In this document: positions 23,667-36,333 of the stretch, in pieces
Layout of the letters: each line of letters starts with the position of its first letter
Numbering within the stretch: the first letter of the stretch is position 1
Source of the DNA: Liolophura sinensis
Taxonomy: Eukaryota; Mollusca; Polyplacophora; Chitonida; Chitonidae
Assembly (NCBI RefSeq): GCF_032854445.1
Contig: NW_027018259.1
Location: 1 to 50,416, forward strand
Length of the DNA stretch: 50,416 nt
Direction: 5' to 3'
The notes under the pieces: generated by a model
Told to the model about the DNA's origin: nothing
The model's database searches: none
Seen by the model: only the letters and a program-made list of their open reading frames with translations
Program-made: the position numbers and the translations under genes

Positions 23667-26600
23667 CAAATCTTTGGCCAAGCCCATTTAACTCACCCAG
23701 CAGATGTCTTACTTCTAAGTTGAAGACAAACTCAATGTCTTTATCTACATGTAGAAAAACCACACCATTCGTATATAAAAAAAACACAAGGTACTTGATA
23801 CAGTCCGCTGTAAAAAGTACAATTGAACACTGACCCACATCAATAAGGTGCCAAAAGATGCGCAATTGGGCCAGGCATCTCCAGCTGTTGAAAAATTGCA
23901 AATTTCCTTGGTTTCCATGGAGTAAGAGCCGTTGCTGGCACGTGATCTTGACATCAATGATTACTCATTTGTGGCTACAGCCAACAGTATTGGTCGGAGA
24001 GCAACGCGGTTTGCACCATTCGATTTCTCGTCAAAAAATACGTCGGATTAGTCTCTTACCAGCAGCATTGGAACAGTTTTTCCACTTTTGGATTTTTGCC
24101 TGGTCTTTTTGCGAATTGAAATCGGCTACATTAACTATGTACAATCGCGACTGGTCATTACTATATTCAACTTTTCATTATAAGTTATGTGCCCTTCGGT
24201 AGCCCAGACGACGTCAAATCTTTGGGCCAAGCCCATTTAACTCACCCAGCAAATGTCTTACTTCTAAGTCGAAGACAAACTCAATGTCTTTATCTACATG
24301 TAGAAAAACCACACCATTTGTATATAAAAAAAACACAAGGTACTTGATACAGTCCGCTGTAAAAAGTACAATTGAACACTGACCCACATCAATAAGGTGC
24401 CAAAAGATGCGCAATTGGGCCAGGCATCTCCAGCTGTTGAAAAATTGCAAATTTCCTTGGTTTCCATGGAGTAAGAGCCGTTGCTGGGCACGTGATCTTG
24501 ACATCAATGATTATTCATTTGTGGCTACAGCCAAAAGTATTAATCGGAGAGCAACGCGGTTTGCACCATTCGATTTCTCGTCAAAAAATACGTCGGATTA
24601 GCCTCTTACCAGCAGCATTGGAACAGTTTTTCTACTTTTGGATTTTTGCCTGGTCTTTTTGCGAATTAAAATCGGCTACATTAACTATGTACAATCGCGA
24701 CTGGTCATTACTATATTCAACTTTTCATTATAAGTTATGTGCCCTTCGGTAGCCCAGACGACGTCAAATCTTTGGGCCAAGCCCATTTAACTCACCCAGC
24801 AGTTGTCTTACTTCTAAGTTGAAGACAAACTCAATGTCTTTATCTACATGTAGAAAAACCACACCATTTGTATATAAAAAAAACACAAGGTACTTGATAC
24901 AGTCCGCTGTAAAAAGTACAATTGAACACTGACCCACATCAATAAGGTGCCAAAAGATGCGCAATTGGGCCAGGCATCTCCAGCTGTTGAAAAATTGCAA
25001 ATTTCCTTGGTTTCCATGGAGTAAGAGCCGTTGCTGGGCACGTGATCTTGACATCAATGATTATTCATTTGTGGCTACAGCCAAAGGTATTGGTCGGAGA
25101 GCAACGCGGTTTGCACCATTCGATTTCTCGTCAAAAAATACGTCGGATTAGTCTCTTACCAGCAGCATTGGAACAGTTTTTCCACTTTTGGATTTTTGCC
25201 TGGTCTTTTTGCGAATTGAAATCGGCTACATTAACTATGTACAATCGCGACTGGTCATTACTATATTCAACTTTTCATTATAAGTTATGTGCCCTTCGGT
25301 AGCCCAGACGACGTCAAATCTTTGGGCCAAGCCCATTTAACTCACCCAGCAAATGTCTTACTTCTAAGTCGAAGACAAACTCAATGTCTTTATCTACATG
25401 TAGAAAAACCACACCATTTGTATATAAAAAAAACACAAGGTACTTGATACAGTCCCGCTGTAAAAGTACAATTGAACACTGACCCACATCAATAAGGTGC
25501 CAAAAGATGCGCAATTGGGCCAGGCATCTCCAGCTGTTGAAAAATTGCAAATTTCCTTGGTTCCATGGAGTAAGAGCCGTTGCTGGGCACGTGATCTTGA
25601 CATCAATGATTATTCATTTGTGGCTACAGCCAAAAGTATTAATCGGAGAGCAACGCGGTTTGCACCATTCGATTTCTCGTCAAAAAATACGTCGGATTAG
25701 CCTCTTACCAGCAGCATTGGAACAGTTTTTCTACTTTTGGATTTTTGCCTGGTCTTTTGCGAATTAAAATCGGCTACATTAACTATGTACAATCGCGACT
25801 GGTCATTACTATATTCAACTTTTCATTATAAGTTATGTGCCCTTCGGTAGCCCAGACGACGTCAAATCTTTGGGCCAAGCCCATTTAACTCACCCAGCAG
25901 TTGTCTTACTTCTAAGTTGAAGACAAACTCAATGTCTTTATCTACATGTAGAAAAACCACACCATTTGTATATAAAAAAAACACAAGGTACTTGATACAG
26001 TCCGCTGTAAAAAGTACAATTGAACACTGACCCACAATCAATAAGGTGCCAAAAGATGCGCAATTGGGCCAGGCATCTCCAGCTGTTGAAAAAATTGCAA
26101 ATTTCCTTGGTTTCCATGGAGTAAGAGCCGTTGCTGGGCACGTGATCTTGACATCAATGATTATTCATTTGTGGCTACAGCCAAAGGTATTGGTCGGAGA
26201 GCAACGCGGTTTGCACCATTCGATTTCTCTTCAAAAAATACGTCGGATTAGCCTCTTACCAGCAGCATTGGAAACAGTTTTTTTCCACTTTTGGATTTTT
26301 GCCTGGTCTTTTTGCGAATTGAAATCGGCTACATTAACTATGTACAATCGCGACTGGTCATTACTATATTCAACTTTTCATTATAAGTTATGTGCCCTTC
26401 GGTAGCCCAGACGACGTCAAATCTTTGGGCCAATCCCATTTAACTCACCCAGCAAATGTCTTACTTCTAAGTCGAAGACAAACTCAATGTCTTTATCTAC
26501 ATGTAGAAAAACCACACCATTTGTATATAAAAAAAACACAAGGTACTTGATACAGTCCGCTGTAAAAAGTACAATTGAACACTGACCCACATCAATAAGG

Positions 26601-28622
26601 TGCCAAAAGATGCGCAATTGGGCCAGGCATCTCCAGCTGTTGAAAAATTGCAAATTTCCTTGGTTTCCATGGAGTAAGAGCCGTTGCTGGGCACGTGATC
26701 TTGACATCAATGATTATTCATTTGTGGCTACAGCCAAAAGTATTAATCGGAGAGCAACGCGGTTTGCACCATTCGATTTCTCGTCAAAAAATACGTCGGA
26801 TTAGCCTCTTACCAGCAGCATTGGAACAGTTTTTTCTACTTTTGGATTTTTGCCTGGTCTTTTTGCGAATTAAAATCGGCTACATTAACTATGTACAATC
26901 GCGACTGGTCATTACTATATTCAACTTTTCATTATAAGTTATGTGCCCTTCGGTAGCCCAGACGACGTCAAATCTTTGGGCCAAGCCCATTTAACTCACC
27001 CAGCAGTTGTCTTACTTCTAAGTTGAAGACAAACTCAATGTCTTTATCTACATGTAGAAAAACCACACCATTTGTATATAAAAAAAACACAAGGTAACTT
27101 GATACAGTCCGCTGTAAAAAGTACAATTGAACACTGACCCACATCAATAAGGTGCCAAAAGATGCGCAATTGGGCCAGGCAATCTCCAGCTGTTGAAAAA
27201 TTGCAAATTTCCTTGGTTTCCAAGGAGTAAGAGCCGTTGGCTGGGCACGTGATCTTGACATCAATGATTATTCATTTGTGGCTACAGCCAAAGGTATTGG
27301 TCGGAGAGCAACGCGGTTTGCACCATTCGATTTCTCTTCAAAAAATACGTCGGATTAGCCTCTTACCAGCAGCATTGGAACAGTTTTTCCACTTTTGGAT
27401 TTTTGCCTGGTCTTTTTGCGAATTGAAATCGGCTACATTAACTATGTACAATCGCGACTGGTCATTACTATATTCAACTGTTCATTATAAGTTATGTGCC
27501 CTTCGGTAGCCCAGACGACGTCAAATCTTTGGGCCCAGCCCATTTAACTCACCCAGCAAATGTCTTACTTCTAAGTCGAAGACAAACTCAATGTCTTTAT
27601 CTACATGTAGAAAAACCACACCATTTGTATATAAAAAAAACACAAGGTACATGATACAGTCCGCTGTAAAAAAGTACAATTGAACACTGACCCACATCAA
27701 TAAGGTGCCAAAAGATGCGCAATTGGGCCAGGCATCTCCAGCTGTTGAAAAATTGAAAATTTCCTTGGTTTCCATGGAGTAAGAGCCGTTGCTTGGGCAC
27801 GTGATCTTGACATCAATGATTATTCGTTTGTGGCTACAGCCAAAAGTATTGGTCGGAGAGCAACGCGGTTTGCACCATTCGATTTCTCGTCAAAAAATAC
27901 GTCGGATTAGTCTCTTACCAGCAGCATTGGAACAGTTTTTCCACTTTTGGATTTTTGCCTGGTCTTTTTGCGAATTGAAATCGGCTACATTAACTATGTA
28001 CAATCGCGACTGGTCATTACTATATTCAACTTTTCATTATAAGTTATGTGCCCTTCGGTAGCCCAGACGACGTCAAATCTTTGGGCCAAGCCATTTAACT
28101 CACCCAGCAAATGTCTTACTTCTAAGTCGAAGACAAACTCAATGTCTTTATCTACATGTAGAAAAACCACACCATTTGTATATAAAAAAACACAAGGTAC
28201 TTGATACAGTCGCGCTGTAAAAAGTACAATTGAACACTGACCCACATCAATAAGGTGCCAAAAGATGCGCAATTGGGCCAGGCATCTCCAGCTGTTGAAA
28301 AAATTGCAAATTTCCTTGGTTCCATGGAGTAAGAGCCGTTGCTGGGCACGTGATCGTGACATCAATGATTATTCATTTGTGGCTACAGCCAAAAGTATTA
28401 ATCGGAGAGCAACGCGGTTTGCACCATTCGATTTCTCGTCAAAAAATACGTCGGATTAGCCTCTTACCAACAGCATTGGAATAGTTTTTCTTCTTTTGGA
28501 TTTTTGCCTGGTCTTTTTGCTAATTGAAATCGGCTACATTAACTATGTACAATCGCGACTGGTCATTACTATATTCAACTTTTCATTATAAGTTATGTGC
28601 CCTTCGGTAGCCCAGACGACGT
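23667..28622. repeat. Right domain, first part: copies 44-52, indel-rich
   Basis: Starts are 23667, 24215, 24765, 25315, 25863, 26418, 26969, 27522 and 28074. Single-base indels are scattered (GTTGCTGGCACG at 23932, GTCCCGCTGTAAAAG at 25453, GGTCTTTTGCG at 25751, CACAATCAAT at 26033, GGTAACTTG at 27095, GTTGGCTGGG at 27236, GTCGCGCTG at 28209). Copies 45, 46, 51 and 52 are otherwise near standard length. AAGTTGAAG first appears in copy 44 and AATCGG first in copy 45. Confidence 0.75.
24215..27521. repeat. Two-monomer higher-order repeat, three rounds (copies 45-50)
   Basis: Two monomer types alternate. Type a (copies 45, 47, 49) has GCAAATGTC, AATCGG, TTTCTAC and GCGAATTAAAATCGG. Type b (copies 46, 48, 50) has GCAGTTGTC, AAGTTGAAG, AAAGGTATTGG, TTTCCAC and GCGAATTGAAATCGG. 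The dimer period is about 1102 bp (24215, 25315, 26418, ending at 27521). Within type b, copies 48 and 50 also share CTCTTCAAAA, and copy 46 lacks it. The alternation stops at copy 51. Confidence 0.8.
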
Positions 28623-30824
28623 CAAATCTTTGGGCCAAGCCCATTTAACTCACCCAGCAAATGTCTTACTTCTAAGTCGAAGACAAACTCAATGTCTTTA
28701 TCTACATGTAGAAAAACCACACCATTTGTATATAAAAAAAAACACAAGGTACTTGATACAGTCCGCTGTAAAAAGTACAATTGAACACTGACCCACATCA
28801 ATAAGGTGCCAAAAGATGCGCAATTGGGCCAGGCATCTCCAGCTGTTGAAAAATTGCAAATTTCCTTGGTTTCCATGGAGTAAGAGCCGTTGCTGGGCAC
28901 GTGATCTTGACATCAATGATTATTCATTTGTGGCTACAGCCAAAAGTATTGGTCGGAGAGCAACGCGGTTTGCACCATTCGATTTCTCTTCAAAAAATAC
29001 GTCGGATTAGCCTCTTACCAGCAGCATTGGAACAGTTTTTCCACTTTTGGATTTTTGCCTGGTCTTTTTGCGAATTGAAATCGGCTACATTAACTATGTA
29101 CAATCGCGACTGGTCATTACTATATTCAACTTTTCATTATAAGTTATGTGCCCTTCGGTAGCCCAGACGACGTCAAATCTTTGGGCCAAGCCCATTTAAC
29201 TCACCCAGCAAATGTCTTACTTCTAAGTCGAAGACAAACTCAATGTCTTTATCTACATGTAGAAAAACCACACCATTTGTATATAAAAAAAACACAAGGT
29301 ACATGATACAGTCCGCTGTAAAAAAGTACAATTGAACACTGACCCACATCAATAAGGTGCCAAAAGATGCGCAATTGGGCCAGGCATCTCCAGCTGTTGA
29401 AAAATTGCAAATTTCCTTGGTTTCCATGGAGTAAGAGCCGTTGCTGGGCACGTGATCTTGACATCAATGATTATTCATTTGTGGCTACAGCCAAAAGTAT
29501 TGGTCGGAGAGCAACGCGGTTTGCACCATTCGATTTCTCGTCAAAAAATACGTCGGATTAGCCTCTTACCAACAGCATTGGAACAGTTTTTCCACTTTTG
29601 GATTTTTGCCTGGTCTTTTTGCTAATTGAAATCGGCTACATTAACTATGTACAATCGCGACTGGTCATTACTATATTCAACTTTTCATTATAAGTTATGT
29701 GCCCTTCGGTAGCCCAGACGACGTCAAATCTTTGGGCCAAGCCCATTTAACTCACCCAGCAAATGTCTTACTTCTAAGTCGAAGACAAACTCAATGTCTT
29801 TATCTACATGTAGAAAAACCACACCATTTGTATATAAAAAAAACACAAGGTACTTGATACAGTCCGCTGTAAAAAGTACAATTGAACACTGACCCACATC
29901 AATAAGGTGCCAAAATATGCGCAATTGGGCCAGGCATCTCCAGCTGTTGAAAAATTGCAAATTTCCTTGGTTTCCATGGAGTAAGAGCCGTTGCTGGGCA
30001 CGTGATCTTGACATCAATGATTATTCATTTGTGGCTACAGCCAACAGTATTGGTCGGAGAGCAACGCGGTTTGCACCATTCGCTTTCTCGTCAAAAAATA
30101 CGTCGGATTAGTCTCTTACCAGCAGCATTGGAACAGTTTTTCCACTTTTGGATTTTTGCCTGGTCTTTTTGCTAATTGAAATCGGCTACATTAACTATGT
30201 ACAATCGCGACTGGTCATTACTATATTCAACTTTTCATTATAAGTTATGTGCCCTTCGGTAGCCCAGACGACGTCAAATCTTTGGGCCAAGCCCATTTAA
30301 CTCACCCAGCAGTTGTCTTACTTCTAAGTTGAAGACAAACTCAATGTCTTTATCTACATGTAGAAAAACCACACCATTTGTATATAAAAAAAACACAAGG
30401 TACTTGATACAGTCCGCTGTAAAAAGTACAATTGAACACTGACCCACATCAATAAGGTGCCAAAAGATGCGCAATTGGGCCAGGCATCTCCAGCTGTTGA
30501 AAAATTGCAAATTTCCTTGGTTTCCATGGAGTAAGAGCCGTTGCTGGGCACGTGATCTTGACATCAATGATTATTTATTTGTGGCTACAGCCAAAAGTAT
30601 TAATCGGAGAGCAACGCGGTTTGCACCATTCGATTTCTCGTCAAAAAATACGTCGGATTAGCCTCTTACCAACAGCATTGGAACAGTTTTTCCACTTTTG
30701 GATTTTTGCCTGGTCTTTTTGCTAATTGAAATCGGCTACATTAACTATGTACAATCGCGACTGGTCATTACTATATTCAACTTTTCATTATAAGTTATGT
30801 GCCCTTCGGTAGCCCAGACGACGT
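28623..30824. repeat. Right domain: copies 53-56
   Basis: Starts are 28623, 29174, 29725 and 30275. Copy 53 has A9 in the TATA-like run and CTCTTCAAAA. Copy 54 has ACATGATAC, A6 before GTAC and CCAACAGC. Copy 55 has private AAAATATGCGC and TTCGCTTTC, with CAACAGTATTGG. Copy 56 has GCAGTTG/AAGTTGAAG and private TTATTTATTT. Indels are few, so this tract looks well resolved. Confidence 0.75.
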
Positions 30825-32476
30825 CAAATCTTTGGGCCAAGCCCATTTAACTCACCCAGCAAATGTCTTACTTCTAAGTCGAAGACAAACTCAATGTCTT
30901 TATCTACATGTAGAAAAACCACACCATTTGTATATAAAAAAAACACAAGGTACTTGATACAGTCCGCTGTAAAAAAAGTACAATTGAACACTGACCCACA
31001 TCAGTAAGGTGCCAAAAGATGCGCAATTGGGCCAGACATCTCCAGCTGTTGAAAAATTGCAAATTTCCTTGGTTTCCATGGAGTAAGAGCCGTTGCTGGG
31101 CACGTGATCTTGACATCAATGATTATTCATTTGTGGCTACAGCCAAAAGTATTAATCGGGGAGAAACGCGGTTTGCACCATTCGATTTCTCGTCAAAAAA
31201 TACGTCGGATTAGCCTCTTACCAGCAGCATTGGAACAGTTTTTCTACTTTTGGATTTTTGCCTGGTCTTTTTGCGAATTGAAATCGGCTACATTAACTAT
31301 GTACAATCGCGACTGGTCATTACTATATTCAACTTTTCATTATAAGTTATGTGCCCTTCGGTAGCCCAGACGACGTCAAATCTTTGGGCCAAGCCCATTT
31401 AACTCACCCAGCAGTTGTCTTACTTCTAAGTTGAAGACAAACTCAATGTCTTTATCTACATGTAGAAAAACCACACCATTTGTATATAAAAAAAACACAA
31501 GGTACTTGATACAGTCCGCTGTAAAAAGTACAATTGAACACTGACCCACATCAATAAGGTGCCAAAAGATGCGGAATTGGGCCAGGCATCTCCAGCTGTT
31601 GAAAAATTGAAAATTTCCTTGGTTTCCATGGAGTAAGAGCCGTTGCTGGGCACGTGATCTTGACATCAATGATTATTCATTTGTGGCTACAGCCAAAAGT
31701 ATTGGTCGGAGAGCAACGCGGTTTGCACCATTCGATTTCTCGTCAAAAAATACGTCGGATTAGTCTCTTAGCAGCAGCATTGGAATAGTTTTTCCACTTT
31801 TGGATTTTTGCCTGGTCTTTTTGCGAATTGAAATCGGCTACATTAACTATGTACAATCGCGACTGGTCATTACTATATTCAACTTTTCATTATAAGTTAT
31901 GTGCCCTTCGGTAGCCCAGACGACGTCAAATCTTTGGGCCAAGCCCATTTAACTCACCCAGCAAATGTCTTACTTCTAAGTCGAAGACAAACTCAATGTC
32001 TTTATCTACATGTAGAAAAACCACACCATTTGTATATAAAAAAAACACAAGGTACTTGATACAGTCCGCTGTAAAAAGTACAATTGAACACTGACCCACA
32101 TCAATAAGGTGCCAAAAGATGCGCAATTGGGCCAGGCATCTCCAGCTGTTGAAAAATTGCAAATTTCCTTGGTTTCCATGGAGTAAGAGCCGTTGCTGGG
32201 CACGTGATCTTGACATCAATGATTATTCATTTGTGGCTACAGCCAAAAGTATTGATCGGAGAGCAACGCGGTTTGCACCATTCGATTTCTCGTCAAAAAA
32301 TACGTCGGATTAGCCTCTTACCAGCAGCATTGGAACAGTTTTTCTACTTTTGGATTTTTGCCTGGTCTTTTTGCGAATTAAAATCGGCTACATTAACTAT
32401 GTACAATCGCGACTGGTCATTACTATATTCAACTTTTCATTATAAGTTATGTGCCCTTCGGTAGCCCAGACGACGT
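30825..32476. repeat. Three-monomer unit, first copy (copies 57-59)
   Basis: Copies of 552, 550 and 550 bp make a 1652-bp unit that is repeated at once. Marker variants: copy 57 has A7 before GTAC, CATCAGTAAGG, CCAGACATC and AATCGGGGAGAAACG; copy 58 has GATGCGGAATTGG, TTGAAAATTTCC and TCTCTTAGCAGC; copy 59 has TATTGATCGG and GCGAATTAAAATCGG. Confidence 0.85.
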
Positions 32477-34128
32477 CAAATCTTTGGGCCAAGCCCATTT
32501 AACTCACCCAGCAAATGTCTTACTTCTAAGTCGAAGACAAACTCAATGTCTTTATCTACATGTAGAAAAACCACACCATTTGTATATAAAAAAAACACAA
32601 GGTACTTGATACAGTCCGCTGTAAAAAAAGTACAATTGAACACTGACCCACATCAGTAAGGTGCCAAAAGATGCGCAATTGGGCCAGACATCTCCAGCTG
32701 TTGAAAAATTGCAAATTTCCTTGGTTTCCATGGAGTAAGAGCCGTTGCTGGGCACGTGATCTTGACATCAATGATTATTCATTTGTGGCTACAGCCAAAA
32801 GTATTAATCGGGGAGAAACGCGGTTTGCACCATTCGATTTCTCGTCAAAAAATACGTCGGATTAGCCTCTTACCAGCAGCATTGGAACAGTTTTTCTACT
32901 TTTGGATTTTTGCCTGGTCTTTTTGCGAATTGAAATCGGCTACATTAACTATGTACAATCGCGACTGGTCATTACTATATTCAACTTTTCATTATAAGTT
33001 ATGTGCCCTTCGGTAGCCCAGACGACGTCAAATCTTTGGGCCAAGCCCATTTAACTCACCCAGCAGTTGTCTTACTTCTAAGTTGAAGACAAACTCAATG
33101 TCTTTATCTACATGTAGAAAAACCACACCATTTGTATATAAAAAAAACACAAGGTACTTGATACAGTCCGCTGTAAAAAGTACAATTGAACACTGACCCA
33201 CATCAATAAGGTGCCAAAAGATGCGGAATTGGGCCAGGCATCTCCAGCTGTTGAAAAATTGAAAATTTCCTTGGTTTCCATGGAGTAAGAGCCGTTGCTG
33301 GGCACGTGATCTTGACATCAATGATTATTCATTTGTGGCTACAGCCAACAGTATTGGTCGGAGAGCAACGCGGTTTGCACCATTCGATTTCTCGTCAAAA
33401 AATACGTCGGATTAGTCTCTTAGCAGCAGCATTGGAACAGTTTTTCCACTTTTGGATTTTTGCCTGGTCTTTTTGCGAATTGAAATCGGCTACATTAACT
33501 ATGTACAATCGCGACTGGTCATTACTATATTCAACTTTTCATTATAAGTTATGTGCCCTTCGGTAGCCCAGACGACGTCAAATCTTTGGGCCAAGCCCAT
33601 TTAACTCACCCAGCAAAAGTCTTACTTCTAAGTCGAAGACAAACTCAATGTCTTTATCTACATGTAGAAAAACCACACCATTTGTATATAAAAAAAACAC
33701 AAGGTACTTGATACAGTCCGCTGTAAAAAGTACAATTGAACACTGACCCACATCAATAAGGTGCCAAAAGATGCGCAATTGGGCCAGGCATCTCCAGCTG
33801 TTGAAAAATTGCAAATTTCCTTGGTTTCCATGGAGTAAGAGCCGTTGCTGGGCACGTGATCTTGACATCAATGATTATTCATTTGTGGCTACAGCCAAAA
33901 GTATTGATCGGAGAGCAACGCGGTTTGCACCATTCGATTTCTCGTCAAAAAATACGTCGGATTAGCCTCTTACCAGCAGCATTGGAACAGTTTTTCTACT
34001 TTTGGATTTTTGCCTGGTCTTTTTGCGAATTAAAATCGGCTACATTAACTATGTACAATCGCGACTGGTCATTACTATATTCAACTTTTCATTATAAGTT
34101 ATGTGCCCTTCGGTAGCCCAGACGACGT
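32477..34128. repeat. Three-monomer unit, second copy (copies 60-62)
   Basis: This repeats the preceding 1652 bp with the same length and the same rare markers in order. By eye I find only about three differences: CAACAGTATTGG at about 33345 for CAAAAGTATTGG, GGAACAG for GGAATAG in the second monomer, and GCAAAAGTC at about 33615 for GCAAATGTC. This is near 99.8% identity, so the duplication is recent or is an assembly duplication. Confidence 0.85.
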
Positions 34129-35782
34129 CAAATCTTTGGGCCAAGCCCATTTAACTCACCCAGCAAATGTCGTACTTCTAAGTCGAAGACAAACTCAATG
34201 TCTTTATCTACATGTAGAAAAACCACACCATTTGTATATAAAAAAAAAACACAAGGTACTTGATACAGTCCGCTGTAAAAAGTACAATTGAACACTGACC
34301 CACATCAATAAGGTGCCAAAAGATGCGCAATTGGGCCAGGCATCTCCAGCTGTTGAAAAATTGCAAATTTCCTTGGTTTCCATGGAGTAAGAGCCGTTGC
34401 TGGGCACGTGATCTTGACATCAATGATTATTCATTTGTGGCTACAGCCAAAAGTATTGGTCGGAGAGCAACGCGGTTTGCACCATTCGATTTCTCGTCAA
34501 AAAATACGTCGGATTAGTCTCTTAGCAGCAGCATTGGAACAGTTTTTCCACTTTTGGATTTTTGCCTGGTCTTTTTGCGAATTGAAATCGGCTACATTAA
34601 CTATGTACAATCGCGACTGGTCATTACTATATTCAACTTTTCATTATAAGTTATGTGCCCTTCGGTAGCCCAGACGACGTCAAATCTTTGGGCCAAGCCC
34701 ATTTAACTCACCCAGCAAATGTCTTACTTCTAAGTCGAAGACAAACTCAATGTCTTTATCTACATGTAGAAAAACCACACCATTTGTATATAAAAAAAAC
34801 ACAAGGTACTTGATACAGTCCGCTGTAAAAAGTACAATTGAACACTGACCCACATCAATAAGGTGCCAAAAGATGCGCAATTGGGCCAGGCATCTCCAGC
34901 TGTTGAAAAATTGCAAATTTCCTTGGTTTCCATGGAGTAAGAGCCGTTGCTGGGCACGTGATCTTGACATCAATGATTATTCATTTGTGGCTACAGCCAA
35001 AAGTATTGATCGGAGAGCAACGCGGTTTGCACCATTCGATTTCTCGTCAAAAAATACGTCGGATTAGCCTCTTACCAGCAGCATTGGAACAGTTTTTCTA
35101 CTTTTGGATTTTTGCCTGGTCTTTTTGCGAATTAAAATCGGCTACATTAACTATGTACAATCGCGACTGGTCATTACTATATTCAACTTTTCATTATAAG
35201 TTATGTGCCCTTCGGTAGCCCAGACGACGTCAAATCTTTGGGCCAAGCCCATTTAACTCACCCAGCAAATGTCGTACTTCTAAGTCGAAGACAAACTCAA
35301 TGTCTTTATCTACATGTAGAAAAACCACACCATTTGTATATAAAAAAAAAACACAAGGTACTTGATACAGTCCGCTGTAAAAAGTACAATTAAACACTGA
35401 CCCACATCAATAAGGTGCCAAAAGATGCGCAATTGGGCCAGGCATCTCCAGCTGTTGAAAAATTGCAAATTTCCTTGGTTTCCATGGAGTAAGAGCCGTT
35501 GCTGGGCACGTGATCTTGACATCAATGATTATTCATTTGTGGCTACAGCCAAAAGTATTGGTCGGAGAGCAACGCGGTTTGCACCATTCGATTTCTCTTC
35601 AAAAAATACGTCGGATTAGCCTCTTACCAACAGCATTGGAACAGTTTTTCCACTTTTGGATTTTTGCCTGGTCTTTTTGCTAATTGAAATCGGCTACATT
35701 AACTATGTACAATCGCGACTGGTCATTACTATATTCAACTTTTCATTATAAGTTATGTGCCCTTCGGTAGCCCAGACGACGT
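33579..35782. repeat. Two-monomer tandem duplication (copies 62-63 and 64-65)
   Basis: The first dimer is 33579-34680 and the second 34681-35782, each 1102 bp. Both first members carry TATTGATCGG and GCGAATTAAAATCGG. Both second members carry GTCGTACTTC and the A10 run found nowhere else in the window. The second dimer stops matching near 35590, where CTCTTCAAAA, CCTCTTACCAACAGC and GCTAATTG replace CTCGTCAAAA, TCTCTTAGCAGCAGC and GCGAATTG. It overlaps the end of the trimer duplication, so it probably followed it. Confidence 0.8.
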
Positions 35783-36333
35783 CAAATCTTTGGGCCAAGC
35801 CCATTTAACTCACCCAGCAAATGTCTTACTTCTAAGTCGAAGACAAACTCAATGTCTTTATCTACATGTAGAAAAACCACACCATTTGTATATAAAAAAA
35901 ACACAAGGTACATGATACAGTCCGCTGTAAAAAAGTACAATTGAACACTGACCCACATCAATAAGGTGCCAAAAGATGCGCAATTGGGCCAGGCATCTCC
36001 AGCTGTTGAAAAATTGCAAATTTCCTTGGTTTCCATGGAGTAAGAGCCGTTGCTGGGCACGTGATCTTGACATCAATGATTATTCATTTGTGGCTACAGC
36101 CAAAAGTATTAATCGGAGAGCAACGCGGTTTGCACCATTCGATTTCTCGTCAAAAAATACGTCGGATTAGCCTCTTACCAACAGCATTGGAACAGTTTTT
36201 CCACTTTTGGATTTTTGCCTGGTCTTTTTGCTAATTGAAATCGGCTACATTAACTATGTACAATCGCGACTGGTCATTACTATATTCAACTTTTCATTAT
36301 AAGTTATGTGCCCTTCGGTAGCCCAGACGACGT
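35783..36333. repeat. Single monomer (copy 66) of the ACATGAT type
   Basis: This 551-bp copy has ACATGATAC, A6 before GTAC, AATCGG, CCAACAGC and GCTAATTG. It closely matches copies 71 and 74. Those three also agree with copies 54 and 82 at most of these sites. Confidence 0.7.
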
